From: Dipylidium caninum
Taxonomy: Eukaryota > Platyhelminthes > Cestoda > Cyclophyllidea > Dipylidiidae
Length of the DNA stretch: 64,000 nt
NCBI GenBank assembly: GCA_017562135.1
Contig: QEYB01000533.1
Coordinates: forward strand, 1-64,000
Reading direction: 5' to 3'
The notes under the pieces are model-generated. The model was not told the origin of the DNA, made no database searches, and worked only from the letters and a program-made list of their open reading frames with translations. Position 1 is the first letter of the stretch. Every line of letters starts with the position of its first letter. The translations under genes and the position numbers were made by a program. Of this stretch, positions 10,022-21,704 are shown piece by piece.

Positions 10022-10093
10022 CTCCGCGACCGGGAATTGAACCCGGGTCTTCCACGTGACAGGCGGAGATACTCACCACTATACTATCGCGGA
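10022..10093 (-). tRNA. tRNA-Asp(GTC), unit 6
   Basis: Same 72 nt as the unit 4 copy. Confidence 0.95.
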
Positions 10094-10469
10094 GACGCGA
10101 GGTATTCGCGATCGCGATCATGATCGGCTCGCTCTGCTCTCGGGCACTCGGACACTCAGGCCCTGGTCTCCTCTCGGCCACTCGCATCCTTCGGCTTTCC
10201 TTACTCTCCCACTGTCACAGGCCACCATGCCGCCACTCTCTCCTGCCTCATTCCACCTGTCAAATAAGCCTCTCTCGAAGCACGCCTCGCACACCAGCGA
10301 ACGTCCTCCATCTCCACCCTAGCCGCCTGGCTGGCAGGTGGCTAAAATTCCTGTCCTTGTGAGGCTTCCACAAAGACACACACACACACGCACGCACGCA
10401 CATGGCCCGATTTGAGGCGCATTGTCTCGCGCTGCGGCCTCGCCTTCACGTGAAGATGGCAAAAGGGAC

Positions 10470-10542
10470 TGGTTCGACCCAGGCTCGAACTGGGGTCCTT
10501 CCGCGTGTGAGGCGGACGTGATTACCACTACACCACCGAACC
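10470..10542 (-). tRNA. tRNA-Val(CAC), unit 6
   Basis: Same 73 nt as the unit 4 copy (A-type D-arm). Confidence 0.95.
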
Positions 10543-10973
10543 GCAGAACTTCGCTTGCCACCCACCACCCGCCCACGGCCTCGCCCCTCCCCACTGCCTT
10601 GTCTTTCTACACTGCCTACCACATGCCATCAGGCCAGCATGCCAGCTCCAGGAGCAGTCCATCGGCATCTCAGGTGACGAGAGGAGGCGAGCCGCCAACC
10701 CTCCAGGTCTCGTTACAAGTCATTAGCCGGGGAGAAGGGCTCTGATGACCACAACACCCTCAACACCCTCAACACCCTGTCTCACCTCAACCCCCTTCCT
10801 CGATTGGCGAGACAGATGCAGTGACACCTCGCGCACCACTCTACCTCTGTCTGTTCGGCTGCCCGACACAATGGCCATCAATTGAACGCATATCCATAGC
10901 CGTAAGTACGGCGACGACGGCGGATGTGAGGCGCTCGAGCAACGCCAGTGGCTGCGCTGAGTCGAGTCGAAAA

Positions 10974-11046
10974 CGCCCGATGTGGGGCTCGAACCCACGA
11001 CCCCGAGGTTAAGAGCCTCGTGCTCTACCGACTGAGCTAACCGGGC
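10974..11046 (-). tRNA. tRNA-Lys(CTT), unit 6
   Basis: Identical to the unit 3 Lys gene. Confidence 0.95.
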
Positions 11047-11576
11047 ACGGCGAGCGCGCGTGCGCGCGTGCATCTTCGCCTTCGCCTTCGCCATTCGCCT
11101 TCGCCACCCGCTCGGTCACTACCTCCATGCCATTCTCCGCACCTCGCGGAGGGGCCACCTAAAATCCTCCCTCCAACTGACAAACAGTGCGTCCAAGTGG
11201 GCGAAACCACCACTCACCCACCCGCCGACTCGTCAGCTGCCACTGTCGAGTCATCACACTCTCCACTCTCCACTCTCCACTCTCCACTCTGCGCTTTCTA
11301 CTCTCATACCCCAGCATACTTTGCGCTTACCTGCCTCCCCGCCTCCCCGCCTCCCCGCCTCCCCGCCTGTCAGCTCAGCGTCCTTCGACCATTGCCTAGC
11401 CAGTGATATGGCCTTGAGGTGCTGCTGCTGTCCATTTCCCCAAGTCGGTGTCTACTACACCGTCTGTCCCCCCGCCTGTCGTGCGCGTTGTGCTGCTAGT
11501 AGGAAGCGGTTGGAGCATGTGAAGCACAAGACAAAGGAGACAGGAGGGGAGAGAGAGGGGAGGACGCAGTTCCGCG

Positions 11577-11649
11577 GGTTCCGTGGTGTAGCGGTCATCA
11601 CGTCTGCCTAACACGCAGAAGGTCCCCAGTTCGAGACTGGGCGGAGCCA
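11577..11649 (+). tRNA. tRNA-Val(AAC), unit 7
   Basis: Same 73 nt as unit 4, preceded by one extra G. Confidence 0.95.
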
Positions 11650-11870
11650 CGAGGTTGTCGGTGCGCGCTATGCTGTATGGCGCGCATTTTCCTCCCTTCG
11701 CGTCGGCAGTCTGGCAAGGGGTGTGATGCGATAGGCGTCAGAGCGCCCAGCAGGTCGGCTCGTGGCGAGGTGGCGAGGCGTTCGACCAGACTGTGGCAGC
11801 GTTTTGGCGGCGCACTGACAGCGGTAGTGGTGTGAGACAGACAGAGGGCTGGCTGGGACGAAAAGTCCCG

Positions 11871-11942
11871 CTCCGCGACCGGGAATTGAACCCGGGTCTT
11901 CCACGTGACAGGCGGAGATACTCACCACTATACTATCGCGGA
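11871..11942 (-). tRNA. tRNA-Asp(GTC), unit 7
   Basis: Same 72 nt as the unit 4 copy. Confidence 0.95.
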
Positions 11943-12319
11943 GACGCGAGGTATTCGCGATCGCGATCATGATCGGCTCGCTCTGCTCTCGGGCACTCGG
12001 ACACTCAGGCCCTGGTCTCCTCTCGGCCACTCGCATCCTTCGGCTTTCCTTTACTCTCCCACTGTCACAGGCCACCATGTTGCCACTCTCTCCTGCCTCA
12101 TGCCACCTGTCAAATAAGCCTCTCTCGAAGCACGCCTCGCACACCAGCGAACGTCCTCCATCTCCACCCTAGCCGCCTGGCTGGCAGGTGGCTAAAATTC
12201 CTGTCTTGTGAGGCTTCCACAAAGACACACACACACACGCACGCACGCACATGGCCCGATTTGAGGCGCATTGTCTCGCGCTGCGGCCTCGCCTTCACGT
12301 GAAGATGGCAAAAGGGGAC

Positions 12320-12392
12320 TGGTTCGACCCAGGCTCGAACTGGGGTCCTTCCGCGTGTGAGGCGGACGTGATTACCACTACACCACCGAACC
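12320..12392 (-). tRNA. tRNA-Val(CAC), unit 7
   Basis: Same 73 nt as the unit 4 copy (A-type D-arm). Confidence 0.95.
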
Positions 12393-12825
12393 GCAGAACT
12401 TCGCTTGCCACCCACCACCCGCCCACGGCCTCGCCCCTCCCCACTGCCTTGTCCTTTTACACTGCCTACCACATGCCATCAGGCCAGCATGCCAGCTCCA
12501 GGAGCAGTCCATCGGCATCTCAGGTGACGAGAGGAGGTGAGCCGCCAACCCTCCAGGCCTCGTTACAAGTCATTAGCCGGGGAGAAGGGCTCTGATGACC
12601 ACAACACCCTCACACCCTCAACACCCTGTCTCACCTCAACCCCCTTTCCTGGATTGGCGAGACAGATGCCCAGTGACACCTCGCGCACCACTCTACCTCT
12701 GTTTGTTCGGCTGCCCGACACAATGGCCATCAATTGAACGCTCATCCATAGCGTAAGTACGGCGACGACGGCGGATGTGAGGCGCTCGAGCAACGCCAGT
12801 GGCTGCGCTGAGGTCGAGTCGAAAA

Positions 12826-12898
12826 CGCCCGATGTGGGGCTCGAACCCACGACCCCGAGGTTAAGAGCCTCGTGCTCTACCGACTGAGCTAACCGGGC
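12826..12898 (-). tRNA. tRNA-Lys(CTT), unit 7
   Basis: Identical to the unit 3 Lys gene. Confidence 0.95.
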
Positions 12899-13417
12899 AC
12901 GGCGAGCGCGCGTGCGCGCGTGCATCTTCGCCTACACGTCGCCTTCGCCTTCGCCTTCGCCATCGCCTTCGCCACCCGCTCGGTCACTACCTCCATGCCA
13001 TTCTCCGCACCTCGCGGAGGGGCCACCTAAAATCCTCCCTCCAACTGACACACAGTGCGTCCAAGTGGGCGAAACACCACTCACCCACCCGCCGACTCGT
13101 CACTGCCACCCATCACACTCTCCACTCTCCACTCTCCACTCTCCACTCTGCGCTTTCTACCTCATACCTACTTTGCGCTTACCTGCCTCCACCGCCTCCC
13201 CGCCTCAGCTCAGTGTCCTCCGACCACTTGCCTAGCCAGTGATATGGCCTTGAGGTGCTGCTGTCCATTTCCCCAAGTCGGTGTCTACTACACCGTCTGT
13301 CCCCCGCTTGTCGTGCGCGTTGTGCTGCTAGTAGGAAGCGGTTGGAGCATGTGAAGCACAAGACAAAGAGACAGAGAGGGGAGAAGAGAGGGGAAAGACG
13401 CAGTTGCGCGATCCCGT

Positions 13418-13490
13418 GGTTCCGTGGTGTAGTGGTCATCACGTCTGCCTAACACGCAGAAGGTCCCCAGTTCGAGACTGGGCGGAGCCA
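13418..13490 (+). tRNA. tRNA-Val(AAC), unit 8, hybrid D-arm
   Basis: The D-arm reads TGTAGTGGTCATCAC. The first variable base is of B type and the second of A type, so this copy sits at the switch between the two subfamilies. The rest equals the other copies. Confidence 0.95.
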
Positions 13491-13712
13491 CGAGGTTGTC
13501 GGTGCGCACGCTCTGCTGTATGGCGCTCATTTTCCTCCCTTCGCGCGGCAGTCTGGGGCAGGGGTGTGATGCGATAGGCGTCAGAGCGCTTAGCAGGTCG
13601 GCTCGTCGCGAGGTGGCGAGGCGTTCGACCAGACTGTGGCAGCGTTTTGGCGCGCACTGACAGCGGTAGTGGTGTGAGACAGACAGAGGGCTGGCTGGGA
13701 CGAAAAGTCCCG

Positions 13713-13784
13713 CTCCGCGACCGGGAATTGAACCCGGGTCTTCCACGTGACAGGCGGAGATACTCACCACTATACTATCGCGGA
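13713..13784 (-). tRNA. tRNA-Asp(GTC), unit 8
   Basis: Same 72 nt as unit 4. From its upstream side onward the spacer switches to B type (GATGCAGCATTTGCTCGG). Confidence 0.95.
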
Positions 13785-14154
13785 GATGCAGCATTTGCTC
13801 GGCCCGGTTTCACTCGGCTCAGTTCAGCGCGCTCTGCTCTCGGCCACTCGTCCCCTTCGCTTTCTTTACTCTCCCACTGTCACAGGCCACCATGCCGCCA
13901 CTCTCGCCTGCCTCATTCCACCTGTCAAATAAGCCTCTCTCGAAGCACGCCTCGCGCACCAGCCAAACGTCCTCCATCTCCACCCCTGCTGTCGCGCCGG
14001 CTGGATATTGACTGACTGGCAGTTGGCTAAAATTCCTGCCTTGTGAGGCTTCCACAAAGACATACACACACACACGCACACACACATGGCCCGATTTGAG
14101 CGCGCACTGTCTCGCGCTGCGCCTCGCCTTCACGTGAAGATGGCAAAAGGTGAC

Positions 14155-14227
14155 TGGTTCGACCCAGGCTCGAACTGGGGTCCTTCCGCGTGTGAGGCGG
14201 ACGTGATAACCACTACACCACCGAACC
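14155..14227 (-). tRNA. tRNA-Val(CAC), unit 8
   Basis: B-type D-arm (TGTAGTGGTTATCAC); otherwise as unit 4. Confidence 0.95.
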
Positions 14228-14670
14228 GCAGAACTTCGCTCGCCACCCACGGCACCCCACGGCCCACGGCCCACGGCCCCGGTCTCGCCCCTCCCCACTG
14301 CCTTGTCCTTTTACACTGCCTACCACATGCCAGCATGCCAGGCAGCATGCAACCATGCTAGCCCCAGGAGCACTCGGTCGGCATCTCAAGTGACGAGAGG
14401 AGGTGAGCCGCCAACCCTCCACGCCTCGTTGTAAGTCATTAGCAGGGGAGAAGGGCTCCAATGACCACAACACACTCAACCGCCCTGTCTCACCTCGACC
14501 CGCTTCCTGATTGGGGCGACAGACAGTGACCCCTCGCGCACCACTCTACTCCTATTTATTCGGCTGCCCGACACAGTGGCCATCAATTGACGCTCATCCA
14601 TAGCGTAAGCACGCGGCGGATGTGAGGCGCTCGAGGCAACGTCTGTGGCTGCGCAGGGTCGAGTCGAAAA

Positions 14671-14743
14671 CGCCCGATGTGGGGCTCGAACCCACGACCC
14701 CGAGGTTAAGAGCCTCGTGCTCTACCGACTGAGCTAACCGGGC
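14671..14743 (-). tRNA. tRNA-Lys(CTT), unit 8
   Basis: Gene identical to unit 3. The upstream spacer is B type (GCGATTGCGCGCGCATTTTC). Confidence 0.95.
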
Positions 14744-15242
14744 ACGGCGATTGCGCGCGCATTTTCGCCTACACGTACGCAATCACCATCGCCATCACCA
14801 TCGCCTCGCCATCGCCTTCGCCTTTGCCGTCAACTTGGTCACTACCTCACCACACTTCTCCGCACCGCCTTAGGGGCCACCTAAAATCCTCGTCCTCAAC
14901 TGACACAACAGTGCGTCCAAGTGGGCGAGAACACCACCCACCCACCCACCCACCCACCACACTCTCCACTCTCCACTCTCCCTACCTCCCCACCGGTCAG
15001 CTCAGTGTCCTCCGACCACTGCTGAGCCAGTGATGTGGCGTCGAGGTGCTGCTGTCCATGCTCCCAAGTCAGTGTCTACTACACCGTCTGTCCTCCCGCT
15101 TGTCGTGCGAGTTGTGCTGCTAGTAGGAAGCGGGTGGAGCATGCGAAGCCCAAGACCCAGAGGAAAGGGCGGGAAAGAGAGGGGAAAGGCGGGGGGGGGG
15201 GCAGGAAAGGGGGGTGAGAGAGAGGGGAGTGCGCGATCCCGT

Positions 15243-15315
15243 GGTTCCGTGGTGTAGTGGTTATCACGTCTGCCTAACACGCAGAAGGTCCCCAGTTCGA
15301 GACTGGGCGGAGCCA
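15243..15315 (+). tRNA. tRNA-Val(AAC), unit 9
   Basis: B-type D-arm (TGTAGTGGTTATCAC), 73 nt, otherwise equal to unit 4. Confidence 0.95.
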
Positions 15316-15527
15316 CGCGGTTGCCGGTGCGGTACACGCTCTGCTGTACTGCGCTCATTTTCCTCCCTTCGGCGGCAGTGGGGCGAGGGGCGTGATGCGT
15401 TAGGCGTCAGAGAGCTTAGCAGGTCGGCTCGTCGCGAGGTGGCGAGGCGTTCACTAGACTGTGGCAGCGTTTTGACAGCGGTAGTGGTGCGAGACAGAGA
15501 GAGGGCTGGCTGGGACCAAAAGTCCCG

Positions 15528-15599
15528 CTCCGCGACCGGGAATTGAACCCGGGTCTTCCACGTGACAGGCGGAGATACTCACCACTATACTATCGCGGA
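15528..15599 (-). tRNA. tRNA-Asp(GTC), unit 9
   Basis: Same 72 nt as unit 4. The terminator hairpin loop is TTTTG. Confidence 0.95.
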
Positions 15600-15974
15600 G
15601 ATGCAGCATTTGCTCGGCCCGGTTTCACTCGGCTCAGTTCAGCGCGCTCTGCTCTCGGCCACTCGTCCCCTTCAGCTTTCTTTACTCTCCCACTGTCACA
15701 GGCCACCATGTTGCCACTCTCGCCTGCCTCATGCCACCTGTCAAATAAGCCTCTCTCGAAGCACGCCTCGCGCACCAGCCAAACGTCCTCCACCTCCACC
15801 CCTGGCTGTCGCGCCGGCTGGATATTGACCGCCTGACTGGCAGTTGGCCGAAATTCCTGCCTTGTGAGGCTTCCACAAAGACATACACACACACTCACAC
15901 ACACATGGCCCGATTTGAGCGCGCACTGTCACGCGCTGCAGCCTCGCCTTCACGTGAAGATGGCAAAAGGTGAC

Positions 15975-16047
15975 TGGTTCGACCCAGGCTCGAACTGGGG
16001 TCCTTCCGCGTGTGAGGCGGACGTGATAACCACTACACCACCGAACC
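15975..16047 (-). tRNA. tRNA-Val(CAC), unit 9
   Basis: B-type copy, same as unit 8. Confidence 0.95.
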
Positions 16048-16494
16048 GCAGAACTTCGCTCGCCACCCACCCCGGCCCACGGCCCACGGCCCACGGCCCC
16101 GGTCTCGCCCCTCCCTACTGCCTTGTCCTTTTACACTGCCTACCACATCCAGCATGCCAGCACCCTAGCATGCAACCATGCTAGCCCCAGGCGCACTCGG
16201 TCGGCATCTCAAGTGACGAGAGGAGGTGAGCCGCCAACCCTCCACGGTCCTCGTTGTAAGTCGTTAGCAGGGGAGAAGGGCTCCAATGACCACAACACAC
16301 TCACCGCCCTGTCTCACCTCGACCCGCTTCCTCGATTGGGGCGACAGACCCAGTGACCCCTCGCGCACCACTCTACTCCTATTTATTCGGCTGCCCGACA
16401 CAGTGGCCATCAATTGCACGCTCATCCATAGCGGCAGCGGCGGATGTGAGGCGCTCGAGGCAACGTCTGTGGCTGCGCAGGGTCGAGTCGAAAA

Positions 16495-16567
16495 CGCCCG
16501 ATGTGGGGCTCGAACCCACGACCCCGAGGTTAAGAGCCTCGTGCTCTACCGACTGAGCTAACCGGGC
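16495..16567 (-). tRNA. tRNA-Lys(CTT), unit 9
   Basis: Identical to the unit 3 Lys gene, with B-type flanks. Confidence 0.95.
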
Positions 16568-17071
16568 ACGGCGATTGCGCGCGCATTTTCGCCTACACGT
16601 ACGCAATCACCATCGCCATCACCATCGCCATCACCATCGCCATCGCCTTTGCCGTCAACTTGGTCACTACCTCACCACACTTCTCCGCACCGCCTTAGGG
16701 GCCACCTAAAATCCTCGTCCCAACTGACACACAGTGCGTCCAAGTGGGCGAGAACACCACCCACCCACCCACCCACCTCCCTACCTCCCTACCTCCCCAC
16801 CGGTCAGCTCAGTGTCCTCCGACCACTGCTGAGCCAGTGATGTGGCGTCGAGGTGCTGCTGTCCATGCTCCCAAGTCAGTGTCTACTACACCGTCTGTCC
16901 TCCCGCTTGTCGTGCGAGTTGTGCTGCTAGTAGGAAGCGGGTGGAGCATGCGAAGCCCAAGACCCAGAGGAAAGGGCGGGAAAGAGAGGGGAAAGAGAGG
17001 GGAAAGAGAGGGGAAAGGGGGGGGGTGGGGCAGGAAAGGGGGGTGAGAGAGAGGGGAGTGCGCGATCCCGT

Positions 17072-17144
17072 GGTTCCGTGGTGTAGTGGTTATCACGTCT
17101 GCCTAACACGCAGAAGGTCCCCAGTTCGAGACTGGGCGGAGCCA
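17072..17144 (+). tRNA. tRNA-Val(AAC), unit 10
   Basis: B-type copy, same as unit 9. Confidence 0.95.
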
Positions 17145-17356
17145 CGCGGTTGCCGGTGCGGTACACGCTCTGCTGTACTGCGCTCATTTTCCTCCCTTCG
17201 GCGGCAGTGGGGCGAGGGGCGTGATGCGTTAGGCGTCAGAGAGCTTAGCAGGTCGGCTCGTCGCGAGGTGGCGAGGCGTTCACTAGACTGTGGCAGCGTT
17301 TTGACAGCGGTAGTGGTGCGAGACAGAGAGAGGGCTGGCTGGGACCAAAAGTCCCG

Positions 17357-17428
17357 CTCCGCGACCGGGAATTGAACCCGGGTCTTCCACGTGACAGGCG
17401 GAGATACTCACCACTATACTATCGCGGA
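17357..17428 (-). tRNA. tRNA-Asp(GTC), unit 10
   Basis: Same 72 nt as unit 4. The terminator hairpin loop is TTTTG, as in unit 9. Confidence 0.95.
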
Positions 17429-17803
17429 GATGCAGCATTTGCTCGGCCCGGTTTCACTCGGCTCAGTTCAGCGCGCTCTGCTCTCGGCCACTCGTCCCCT
17501 TCAGCTTTCTTTACTCTCCCACTGTCACAGGCCACCATGTTGCCACTCTCGCCTGCCTCATGCCACCTGTCAAATAAGCCTCTCTCGAAGCACGCCTCGC
17601 GCACCAGCCAAACGTCCTCCACCTCCACCCCTGGCTGTCGCGCCGGCTGGATATTGACCGCCTGACTGGCAGTTGGCCGAAATTCCTGCCTTGTGAGGCT
17701 TCCACAAAGACATACACACACACTCACACACACATGGCCCGATTTGAGCGCGCACTGTCACGCGCTGCAGCCTCGCCTTCACGTGAAGATGGCAAAAGGT
17801 GAC

Positions 17804-17876
17804 TGGTTCGACCCAGGCTCGAACTGGGGTCCTTCCGCGTGTGAGGCGGACGTGATAACCACTACACCACCGAACC
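17804..17876 (-). tRNA. tRNA-Val(CAC), unit 10
   Basis: B-type copy, same as units 8 and 9. Confidence 0.95.
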
Positions 17877-18328
17877 GCAGAACTTCGCTCGCCACCCTCG
17901 CCCGGCCCACGGCCCACGGCCCACGGCCCCGGCCCCGGTCTCGCCCCTCCCTACTGCCTTGTCCTTTTACACTGCCTACCACATCCAGCATGCCAGCACC
18001 CTAGCATGCAACCATGCTAGCCCCAGGCGCACTCGGTCGGCATCTCAAGTGACGAGAGGAGGTGAGCCGCCAACCCTCCACGCCTCGTTGTAAGTCGTTA
18101 GCAGGGGAGAAGGGCTCCAATGACCACAACACACTCACCGCCCTGTCTCACCTCGACCCGCTTCCTCGATTGGGGCGACAGACCCAGTGACCCCTCGCGC
18201 ACCACTCTACTCCTATTTATTCGGCTGCCCGACACAGTGGCCATCAATTGCACGCTCATCCATAGCGGCAGCGGCGGATGTGAGGCGCTCGAGGCAACGT
18301 CTGTGGCTGCGCAGGGTCGAGTCGAAAA

Positions 18329-18401
18329 CGCCCGATGTGGGGCTCGAACCCACGACCCCGAGGTTAAGAGCCTCGTGCTCTACCGACTGAGCTAACCGGG
18401 C
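18329..18401 (-). tRNA. tRNA-Lys(CTT), unit 10
   Basis: Identical to the unit 3 Lys gene, with B-type flanks. Confidence 0.95.
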
Positions 18402-18885
18402 ACGGCGATTGCGCGCGCATTTTCGCCTACACGTACGCAATCACCATCGCCATCACCATCGCCATCACCATCGCCATCGCCTTTGCCGTCAACTTGGTCA
18501 CTACCTCACCACACTTCTCCGCACCGCCTTAGGGGCCACCTAAAATCCTCGTCCAACTGACACACAGTGCGTCCAAGTGGGCGAGAACACCACCCACCCA
18601 CCCACCCACCCACCTCCCTACCTCCCTACCTCCCCACCGGTCAGCTCAGTGTCCTCCGACCACTGCTGAGCCAGTGATGTGGCGTCGAGGTGCTGCTGTC
18701 CATGCTCCCAAGTCAGTGTCTACTACACCGTCTGTCCTCCCGCTTGTCGTGCGAGTTGTGCTGCTAGTAGGAAGCGGGTGGAGCATGCGAAGCCCAAGAC
18801 AGAGGAAAGGGCGGGAAAGAGAGGGGAAAGAGAGGGGAAAGAGAGGGAGGAAAGGGGGGAGAGAAGGGGAGTGGCGCGATCCCGT

Positions 18886-18958
18886 GGTTCCGTGGTGTAG
18901 TGGTTATCACGTCTGCCTAACACGCAGAAGGTCCCCAGTTCGAGACTGGGCGGAGCCA
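18886..18958 (+). tRNA. tRNA-Val(AAC), unit 11
   Basis: B-type copy, same as unit 9. Confidence 0.95.
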
Positions 18959-19170
18959 CGCGGTTGCCGGTGCGGTACACGCTCTGCTGTACTGCGCTCA
19001 TTTTCCTCCCTTCGGCGGCAGTGGGCGAGGGGCCGTGATGCGTTAGGCGTCAGAGAGCTTAGCAGGTCGGCTCGTCGCGAGGTGGCGAGGCGTTCACTAG
19101 ACTGTGGCAGCGTTTTGACAGCGGTAGTGGTGCGAGACAGAGAGAGGGCTGGCTGGGACGAAAAGTCCCG

Positions 19171-19242
19171 CTCCGCGACCGGGAATTGAACCCGGGTCTT
19201 CCACGTGACAGGCGGAGATACTCACCACTATACTATCGCGGA
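19171..19242 (-). tRNA. tRNA-Asp(GTC), unit 11
   Basis: Same 72 nt as unit 4. The terminator hairpin reverts to the A-type TTTTC loop here. Confidence 0.95.
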
Positions 19243-19621
19243 GATGCGCATATTGCTCGGCGATCCGGCTTTCACTCGGACACTCAGTTCAGCGCCTGCT
19301 CTGCTCTCGGCCACTCGTCCCCTTCAGCTTTCCTTTACTCTCCCACTGTCACAGGCCACCATGTTGCCACTCTCGCCTGCCTCATGCCACCTGTCAAATA
19401 AGCCTCTCTCGAAGCACGCCTCGCGCACCAGCCAAACGTCCTCCACCTCCACCCCTGGCTGTCGCGCCGGCTGGCCGCCTGACTGGCAGTTGGCCGAAAA
19501 TTCCTGCCTTGTGAGGCTTCCACAAAGACATACACACACACTCACACACACATGGCCCGATTTGAGGGCGCACTGTCTCGCGCTGCGGCCTCGCCTTCAC
19601 GTGAAGATGGCAAAAGGGGAC

Positions 19622-19694
19622 TGGTTCGACCCAGGCTCGAACTGGGGTCCTTCCGCGTGTGAGGCGGACGTGATTACCACTACACCACCGAACC
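19622..19694 (-). tRNA. tRNA-Val(CAC), unit 11
   Basis: A-type D-arm (TGTAGTGGTAATCAC) in a unit whose Val(AAC) is B type, so the switch lies within this unit. Confidence 0.95.
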
Positions 19695-20137
19695 GCAGAA
19701 CTTCGCTCGCCACCCTCGCCACCCCACCACCCGGCCCACGGCCCTCGCCCCTCCCCACTGCCTTGTCCTTTCTACACTGCCTACCACATGCCATCAGGCC
19801 AGCATGCCCAGCTCCAGGAGCAGTCCATCGGCATCTCAGGTGACGAGAGGAGGTGAGCCGCCAACCCTCCAGCTCGTTACAAGTCGTTAGCAGGGGAGAA
19901 GGGCTCTGATGACCACAACACCCTCAACACCCTCAACACCCTGTCTCACCTCAACCCCTTCCTGGATTGGCGAGACAGATGCAGTGACACCTCGCGCACC
20001 ACTCTACCCTGTCTTGTTCGGCTGCCCGACACAATGGCCATCAATTGAACGCATATCCATAGCCGTAAGTACGGCGACGACGGCGGATGTGAGGCGCTCG
20101 AGCAACGCCAGTGGCTGCGCTGAGTCGAGTCGAAAAA

Positions 20138-20210
20138 CGCCCGATGTGGGGCTCGAACCCACGACCCCGAGGTTAAGAGCCTCGTGCTCTACCGACTGAG
20201 CTAACCGGGC
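20138..20210 (-). tRNA. tRNA-Lys(CTT), unit 11
   Basis: Identical to the unit 3 gene, followed by T5 instead of T4. This is the last Lys copy in the array. Confidence 0.95.
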
Positions 20211-20716
20211 ACGGCGAGCGCGCGTGCGCGCGTGCATCTTCGCCTTCGCCTCACCATCGCCTCACCATCGCCATCGCCTTTGCCGTCGGTCACTACCTCC
20301 ATGCCATTCTCCGCACCTCGCGAGGGGCCACCTAAAATCCTCCCTCCAACTGACAAACAGTGCGTCCAAGTGGGCGAAACCACCACTCACCCACCCGCCG
20401 ACTCGTCAGCTGCCAAACTGTCGAGTCATCACACTCTCCACTCTCCACTCTCCACTCTGCGCTTTCTACTCTCATACCCCAGCATACTTTGCGCTTACCT
20501 GCCTCCCCGCCTGTCAGCTCAGCGTCCTTCGACCATTGCCTAGCCAGTGATATGGCCTTGAGGTGCTGCTGTCCATTTCCCCAAGTCGGTGTCTACTACA
20601 CCGTCTGTCCCCCCGCCTTGTCGTGCGCGTTGTGCTGCTAGTAGGAAGCGGTTGGAGCATGTGAAGCACAAGACAAAGGAGACAGGAGGGGAGAGAGAGG
20701 GGAGGACGCAGTTCCG

Positions 20717-20789
20717 CGTTCCGTGGTGTAGCGGTCATCACGTCTGCCTAACACGCAGAAGGTCCCCAGTTCGAGACTGGGCGGAGCCA
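20717..20789 (+). tRNA. tRNA-Val(AAC), unit 12, acceptor mismatch
   Basis: A-type copy in which one G of the leading GGTTCCG is lost. The first acceptor base becomes C and faces C72. The remaining six acceptor pairs are intact. Confidence 0.85.
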
Positions 20790-21010
20790 CGAGGTTGTCG
20801 GTGCGCGCTATGCTGTATGGCGCGCATTTTCCTCCCTTCGCGTCGGCAGTCTGGCAAGGGGTGTGATGCGATAGGCGTCAGAGCGCCCAGCAGGTCGGCT
20901 CGTGGCGAGGTGGCGAGGCGTTCGACCAGACTGTGGCAGCGTTTTGGCGGCGCACTGACAGCGGTAGTGGTGTGAGACAGACAGAGGGCTGGCTGGGACG
21001 AAAAGTCCCG

Positions 21011-21082
21011 CTCCGCGACCGGGAATTGAACCCGGGTCTTCCACGTGACAGGCGGAGATACTCACCACTATACTATCGCGGA
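21011..21082 (-). tRNA. tRNA-Asp(GTC), unit 12
   Basis: Same 72 nt as unit 4. Confidence 0.95.
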
Positions 21083-21464
21083 GACGCGAGGTATTTCGCG
21101 ATCGCGATCATGATCGGCTCGCTCTGCTCTCGGGGCACTCGGACACTCAGGCCCTGGTCTCCTCTCGGCCACTCGCATCCTTCGCTTTCCTTACTCTCCC
21201 ACTGTCACAGGCCACCATGCCGCCACTCTCCTCCTGCCTCATTCCACCTGTCAAATAAGCCTCTCTCGAAGCACGCCTCGCACACCAGCGAACGTCCTCC
21301 ATCTCCACCCTAGCCGCCTGGCTGGCAGTGGCTAAAATTCCTGTCTTGTGAGGCTTCCACAAAGACATACACACACACACACACGCACGCACGCATGGCC
21401 CGATTTGAGGGCGCATTGTCTCGCGCTGCGGCCTCGCCTTCACGTGAAGATGGCAAAAGGGGAC

Positions 21465-21537
21465 TGGTTCGACCCAGGCTCGAACTGGGGTCCTTCCGCG
21501 TGTGAGGCGGACGTGATTACCACTACACCACCGAACC
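21465..21537 (-). tRNA. tRNA-Val(CAC), unit 12
   Basis: A-type copy, same as unit 4. It is the last tRNA gene of the window; the unit ends about 170 bp further on, before any Lys gene. Confidence 0.95.
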
Positions 21538-21704
21538 GCAGAACTTCGCTTGCCACCCACCACCGCCCCACGGCCTCGCCCCTCCCCACTGCCTTGTCTT
21601 TCTACACTGCCTACCACATGCCATCAGGCAGCATGCCAGCTCCAGGAGCAGTCCATCGGCATCTCAGTGACGAGAGGAGGCGAGCCGCCAACCCTCCAGG
21701 TCTT

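Larger units (their letters stand above)
3932..21704 (-). repeat. tRNA tandem array, right arm (units 3 to 12)
   Basis: Ten head-to-tail units, nine complete and one truncated. The conserved AGCCAGTGAT block marks unit starts at 3937, 5843, 7707, 9552, 11398, 13234, 15025, 16832, 18669 and 20542, so periods are 1791-1906 bp. Order on the plus axis is Val(AAC) plus, then Asp, Val(CAC) and Lys minus. Spacers hold short repeats that vary between units: CTTCGC hexamers beside Lys, ACTCTCC heptamers, CCTCCCCG runs and CA runs. Units 3-7 and 12 are subfamily A, 9-10 are B, and 8 and 11 are mosaics. The array stops abruptly in unit 12 after the CCAACCCTCCAGGTC block. Confidence 0.95.

Noticed and set aside
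1..21704. CRISPR-like array
   Set aside because: The repeats are 1.8-kb units with tRNA genes, not short repeats with unique spacers, and the context is a eukaryotic genome.
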